This document shows, piece by piece, positions 54,201 to 60,200 of a DNA stretch of 64,000 nucleotides. The notes under the pieces are model-generated. The model searched no databases. It was not told the DNA's origin and saw only the letters and a program-made list of their open reading frames with translations. Each line of letters starts with the position of its first letter. The stretch's first letter is position 1. The position numbers and the translations under genes were made by a program. Location of the stretch: NCBI GenBank assembly GCA_947579665.1, contig OX388350.1, positions 89,671,152 through 89,735,151 of the forward strand, written 5' to 3'. The DNA comes from Sympetrum striolatum (Eukaryota; Arthropoda; Insecta; Odonata; Libellulidae).

Positions 54201-57200
54201 CCTTCTCTTCTAAGAAATAAAAAAAAATGATTTATATCAGATGAAATTTTCTGGTAGGCTTACAATTAAGCCAGATTTCATGATTTATGTATTCAATCAA
54301 TTATATATAATATTCAATGAAGTATTCAATCGAGTGCAACACATACCAAGCAGTAAAAATTCGGCTGCATTAAAATATACTGAAGACTCTTGATTATAGT
54401 TGATATTATAATTGAATTTGCAGAAATCAAGTTACATACCAAGGTGGAAAAAATGAAGACGTCAACTTACAATTATTTAGACTAAGTAATAGTTAGGTGG
54501 TTAAACCAGCAGAGAGCTGACGCAAACCCAGTCTAACACACTGAGTGTTCAAAGGAAACAAAAATTTTCCATATAATGAAATGTTAAAGGGGCATTGCAT
54601 GACCACGTGGTTAACAGGATAAGTCATGGATTCTATCGCCAGAGAAAAAATTGGCTGCATTGAAAAGCAAGCTGTAGAATTTAAGTCACAGTTTAAACAG
54701 TTTATCAAATTTATTTCAAGTCATCAAGTCACAGTTCCAATAAATCTGTGCATACCTAAGCGCACAATATCTTTCAGCTGAATCATTACCTTCCAAAATG
54801 GTATATCATTAATAATATCATCGAAAACCCCTAAAACCCCCTCGCTGCACCACTGTGTCATATTGTATTAAGGCCATATAATAAGGAATATCAGTTTGAA
54901 TGAATAAATACTTACTGAGGAATGATGATTAGCTGTACAAAGATAATTGCTATGTAAACAATCACAGAGCAACCAAAGTATGTAGTCAGCATACGGTCAG
55001 GCTCCTTTGAATACTATAAAATAATATTTATGGTAGTTAAGTTACATATCACTTTCTTGCAGTCAGACTTACAGGTTAATACAGAAGTACATTTAATTTA
55101 GGTCTTAATAGGTCCTATATATATAATATAATATTTTATCCTTCTCTTCAAAAAGAGAAGGATAAAATAAAATACCACCAGAAGTGCTGAATTAGGTCAT
55201 TTAAAGTACTCAGTACTTTTTAGTATTCTGTTAAACAGTGCAAAACTTGTTGATTTTTGTACATGACCAAAAGTAACTATCTGTCCTGGCAACTACTATC
55301 CTGTATTGCTTTTTTGTTTTCTCCCAAAGATTGCAAAAGTTTATAACTGGGATAGTGTTATCAGCTATATCCTCCCTGAAGCGGGAAGTGATATATTTAT
55401 CAAAAAGCTTCCATCGATACTCAAGTCTTGTATCACTAAGAGAGTTCCATCCGAGGGATTCTATCATAGCCAAAACACTGCTGTCAAATCTGAAATCTCC
55501 CTTGACGAACCTTGCTGCTCTACGTTAAACCATCACAACATCGGAAATTAATCCTACTTCGTGAGGAACCCAAACCGCACAGCAATACTCAAGTAGAGGT
55601 CGAATTAGGGAAAAGTACGCTATTTCTATTCCTAGGTATTTATGATGCATCACGAGCTCCAAGGGATTTCCTTCTATAAGGTACGCAGGTAACATTAGTG
55701 GACCGTGTGAAAGTCATGGCTACGCACTTCTTTATATTCAGCTGGAGCTGCCAATCACTACACCAATCCGAAATAATATTCAGATCATTCTGCAAGCAAA
55801 CAGTGTCATCTTGAGTTACAATCTCTCTATACGCAACAGTATCATCAGCGAATAACCTAACCTTGCATTTAACATTATCCACAATATCATTAATATAACT
55901 CAGGAAAGAAACTTGTCCCATTGCATTTCCCATCAAAACACCGGAGGTGACGCAAGCATCATCATATTAAATTCTGTTTCTGATAAATTACTTTATCCAT
56001 TCAACAACTTTTCCATTAATCCTGTAAGACATCAACTTATGAATTAATTTTACATGCGATCTAAAGCTTTTCTGAAATCTAGAAATACGGCGTCTGTTCT
56101 TATACCCTTATCAGCTGCTTTACTTCATAGTTAAGAAAATGAGCTAACTGGGTATCACATGACCCACCTTTACGGAAATAGAGTTAACATGGACTAATTG
56201 CCCCCTATTCACCTAGGAAACATATTATTGAACTCGCTTTGATATGTTCAGTAGTCTTATAAAAAAATGACTTTAAAGACATTGGATGGTAGTCTTCTGG
56301 TTTCAAGGAACATTCTTTCTTAGGAACCGGATTGATGTGCGCTCTTCTTCATGATATTGGTACAACGCCTCTGTCCAAGGTTTTCTTATAGAACGCAAAA
56401 AGAATGGAAGAAAGCTCATTAGCCAGTGTTTGAATGATGAGTGCTCAGTGGCGGATCTAGGATCGAGCTGTGGGGGGGGGGCTTGAGAGTTGGGATTAAA
56501 GATTCATTTTCTAATTATCGATTTTTGTAAGAAATTTTATGAAATTAAACTCAGTACATGTACATATTTGAATTATGCTTATTATTATCTATCGTTGTAG
56601 ATAAACAATATTTTCTTCACATATCAATAGTATGAATGATGATACATTTTAGTAAATCTTTATGTAGACTTTTGATGTAGTCATGTAGACATAGCCCCCC
56701 CCTGGATCCGCCACTGCGAGTGCTAATCCTGGTGCTTTCTTTTTGTCTACTTGTTGCATTCACTTTCATATTGCATCCACTTACAACTCAATTGGTCCCA
56801 TCTTTGAATCAATCCACATAGAAAATTCGTTTGTGTGCCTATCATCTAAAGTAAAGCTTTGCTGTAAGTGTCGATTAATTAGATACGCTTTTCCTACCGA
56901 CTCAGTAATCATTAAGCCCACATCATTAACAAGGCTAGGTACTGAAGACAGACCTCTCAGACATTGAGATTCTCAGACATATGACCAAAATTCCTTCTGG
57001 TTGCCTCCTAAAGACTCTAAAAGAGATCTATATTCCTGAAACTCACTCTATGATTCATCCGTAACTAATCTTTGCACCTCTGCATATTTTTCTGTTCAAG
57101 GTTTACTCCAACTTTCTTGCTTATATTTGGTTATAATTTAAAAATTTCTGATAAACTTCCATGGAATCATTAGATTTTATATATTTTTTCTTTTAAGATA

Positions 57201-60200
57201 ACACTCAATTATATGAATAAATAATATCCTATTGTTACCTTTTCTTCCACTTCAGGTCTCCTGAATGTTAAGAGGAGCTTCCTGCCATGATCTGCCCTCA
57301 ACCGGTCGATGCTACGTGCATCGATTGCACGGCCAAGGTAATCATTAACTTCCTCCTCGGGATCTCTGCTCCTCTCCGATCCTTCCACAAATCCAATTCT
57401 TCCCAAAAAATAGGAAAAAACCGCAATGAATCTATAATGATCTACATATAACATTAAATAAGCTTAAATAACAGTAGGCTATATAATTTTTAATATTAAA
57501 GGAGAGAGACACATGTATTGGAATGATCTGTCTGCTAAGCAAACAAAAGCTTTAGCATACCATTAATCTTACTTTCTGAGTGGCCCTCATATTTTCCGTA
57601 AAGATATTTTACAAATTTTGGGTAACTGAATTTCATATTGTATTAATTACCCTGATTTAATGTATGTATGTATTAAAAACCAATGCCTTTTGCAATCCCA
57701 ATGGTTTGGCGGGAGCCACAAAATCATGTTAATGATTGTTATTTTTGCATGGTTAACAATCAAGGTCATAACCCAAAAATTAGAAGAATATACAATATCC
57801 GAACATTCCTTCGGCCATACGACCAGTTACGCATTGTGAATATCTCCCTATCCCAGTTCCACCGAACGTTCTTGAAGATGTGCCACAGGAAAGCAACTCA
57901 GAAATTGAAAGCTGTGATGCTGATGATAACAAGCCGGAAGAAGATTCTGCACCAAAATTATTCAGTCAAAATGAACTGAATGATATAACTCATGACTTGA
58001 ATCTGACAAAAGATGCTGCACAATTGCTTGGATCAAGATTGAAAGCAAAATATCTTCTACTACCTGGAGTCTTGTTCTCTTGGTATAGGACCAGAGAAAA
58101 GGAATTAATAAAATTCTTTAAAGAAGAAGACTCTCTGGTTTATTGAATTTCTTTAATTTCAATCACAATCCAAGTGAGTGGAGGTTATTCATAGATTTGT
58201 CCAAAAGTAGCCTCAAAGGTGTACTTTTACATAATGGAAATTTGTGTGGTTCAGTACCAATTGCACATTCAGTACATCTCAAAGAGACATATGAAAATCT
58301 CAAAGCTCTCCTTAAATACGTGAACTATGTAAAACATTCTTGAACAATTTTTGGGGATTTAAAAGTAGTTGGTATGTTACTTGGTCAACAATCCGGCTAT
58401 ACAAAAATGCCGTGTTCCATTTGTGAATGGGACAGCCGAGCCAAAGACAAGCATTGGAAGAAGACAGACTGGCCCGAAAGAAAAGCCCTCCAACCCGGTA
58501 CACAGAACATAATAAATGTATCACTCGTTCAACGAAGCAAGAAACTATTACCTCCTCTGCACATAAAACTTGGATTAATGAAACAGTTCACTCAGCTCTT
58601 CCAAAGTAAGGTGACTGCTTCCAGTACTTGGTTACAAGATATCCTAAAGTATCTTCTGAGAAGCTTAAAGAAGGGATCTTTGTGGGACCACAGATCAGAA
58701 ATTTAATGAAAGACAGTTTGTTTGAACGTACAATGAATGCAGTGGAAAAAAGGGCCTGAGTTTCGTTTAAAGAGGCAGTGGCCAACTTTTTGGGCAACAA
58801 CAACCACCCAAAGTACTAAACAATGGTGAAAAAAATGTTGCAGAGTTTCAAGGAATTAGGATGTAACATGAGTGTCAAGCTTCACTTTCTATATTCACAT
58901 ATTGACTTTTTTCCTGCAAACCTCGGCGATGTCAGTGAAGAACAAGGAGAACGTTTCCACCAGGACATAAAGGACAAGGAAAAGAGATACCAGGGAAGGT
59001 GGAATACAAATATGATGATTAACTACTGTTTTATGCTTAAAAGAGACGGAACTGTTGAAGGGAGTCAATCAAGGAAGAGAAGTTTCAACACTCGTCAGAA
59101 AGATGTTGAAGCAGTGAAATCAGTGAAGAAGAGGAATTAAATTGTCATGTGTATCTTGTGTTATCATAATAATTATATCATTTTTAAGTCAGTAAATACT
59201 TTTTTCTACTGCATTGCATTGCATGATTGTAATTTTATACAAAGTTACAATTTTTAAATCAAACTCAAATAATTATTTTCCCGGTTCAAAATTTCAATTT
59301 TTTAAAAAACTTCAATATTGAATTGTATAAAAACCTTATGTGATACAGAAAAACTAGAATCAGATTTGAAATCAGCATGAAAAATACTTCTAAAATCACT
59401 TTACTATCTTAGAACATCAAACCAAAAATTTAAAAATGTTGCATAGTGATATTATTGTGGCAACTGCTCAAGATCTCAATTTGGAAGTAGACGAAGAAGA
59501 TGTTGAAGAATTACTGGAGGAGCATGACCGAGAACTGATGAGCTGAAAGCACTTTACAAGCAGCAATGTGAAAACAAAATGTATATTCCATCTGAAGATG
59601 AGGACATAGAGAAAGAAAAAAATTCAATTGCTGAAACCAAAAATATTTTGGCACTGTGGGAGGAAATTCAACATGTTGCTATGAAATGGAATCCAAACAA
59701 ATCAGGCTCCCAGATAGTCGTGTGGACAGCGCGTTTGCCTTTGGTGAAAGCGGTCCCGGGTTCGAATCCCGGTGGGAGCCAATGTGTGAAATGACCTAAG
59801 CTGTCGAAGCACTTTTAACAATACTACTACTACTACCAAACAAATCTGAGGTTTCTGAACTGCAGATATATTTAATGGAAAGTCCATGCAGTTTTTCAGA
59901 AACATTATAAAAAAGAGAAAAAGGCAAACAACCCTAGACATGTGTTTTACTGGTCCATCAATCAGAAGATTCCGGGGTGGGCCAAAATTTCCTTCTGATG
60001 ATGATTGACATTTAAAAACTGTAGTCATGAACTACTAATTTTATTAATGATAAATTTATAGGAAATATAAATGAGTAAATGATATGTACCACCTTTTTAT
60101 GGCATTTGGGGAGGAGCCAGAAAGATTCATCTGAAATTGCAGTGTCTCTTTGACGCAGAAGGTTATGTTTTTCTTAAGTCAATGCTAATACTAAAGGAAG

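Noticed and set aside
59705..59780. tRNA gene candidate with perfect acceptor stem and B box
   Set aside because: The anticodon arm does not fold normally, and the segment is the head of a 132-bp element with exact target duplications and a (CTA)n tail, so it is a SINE.
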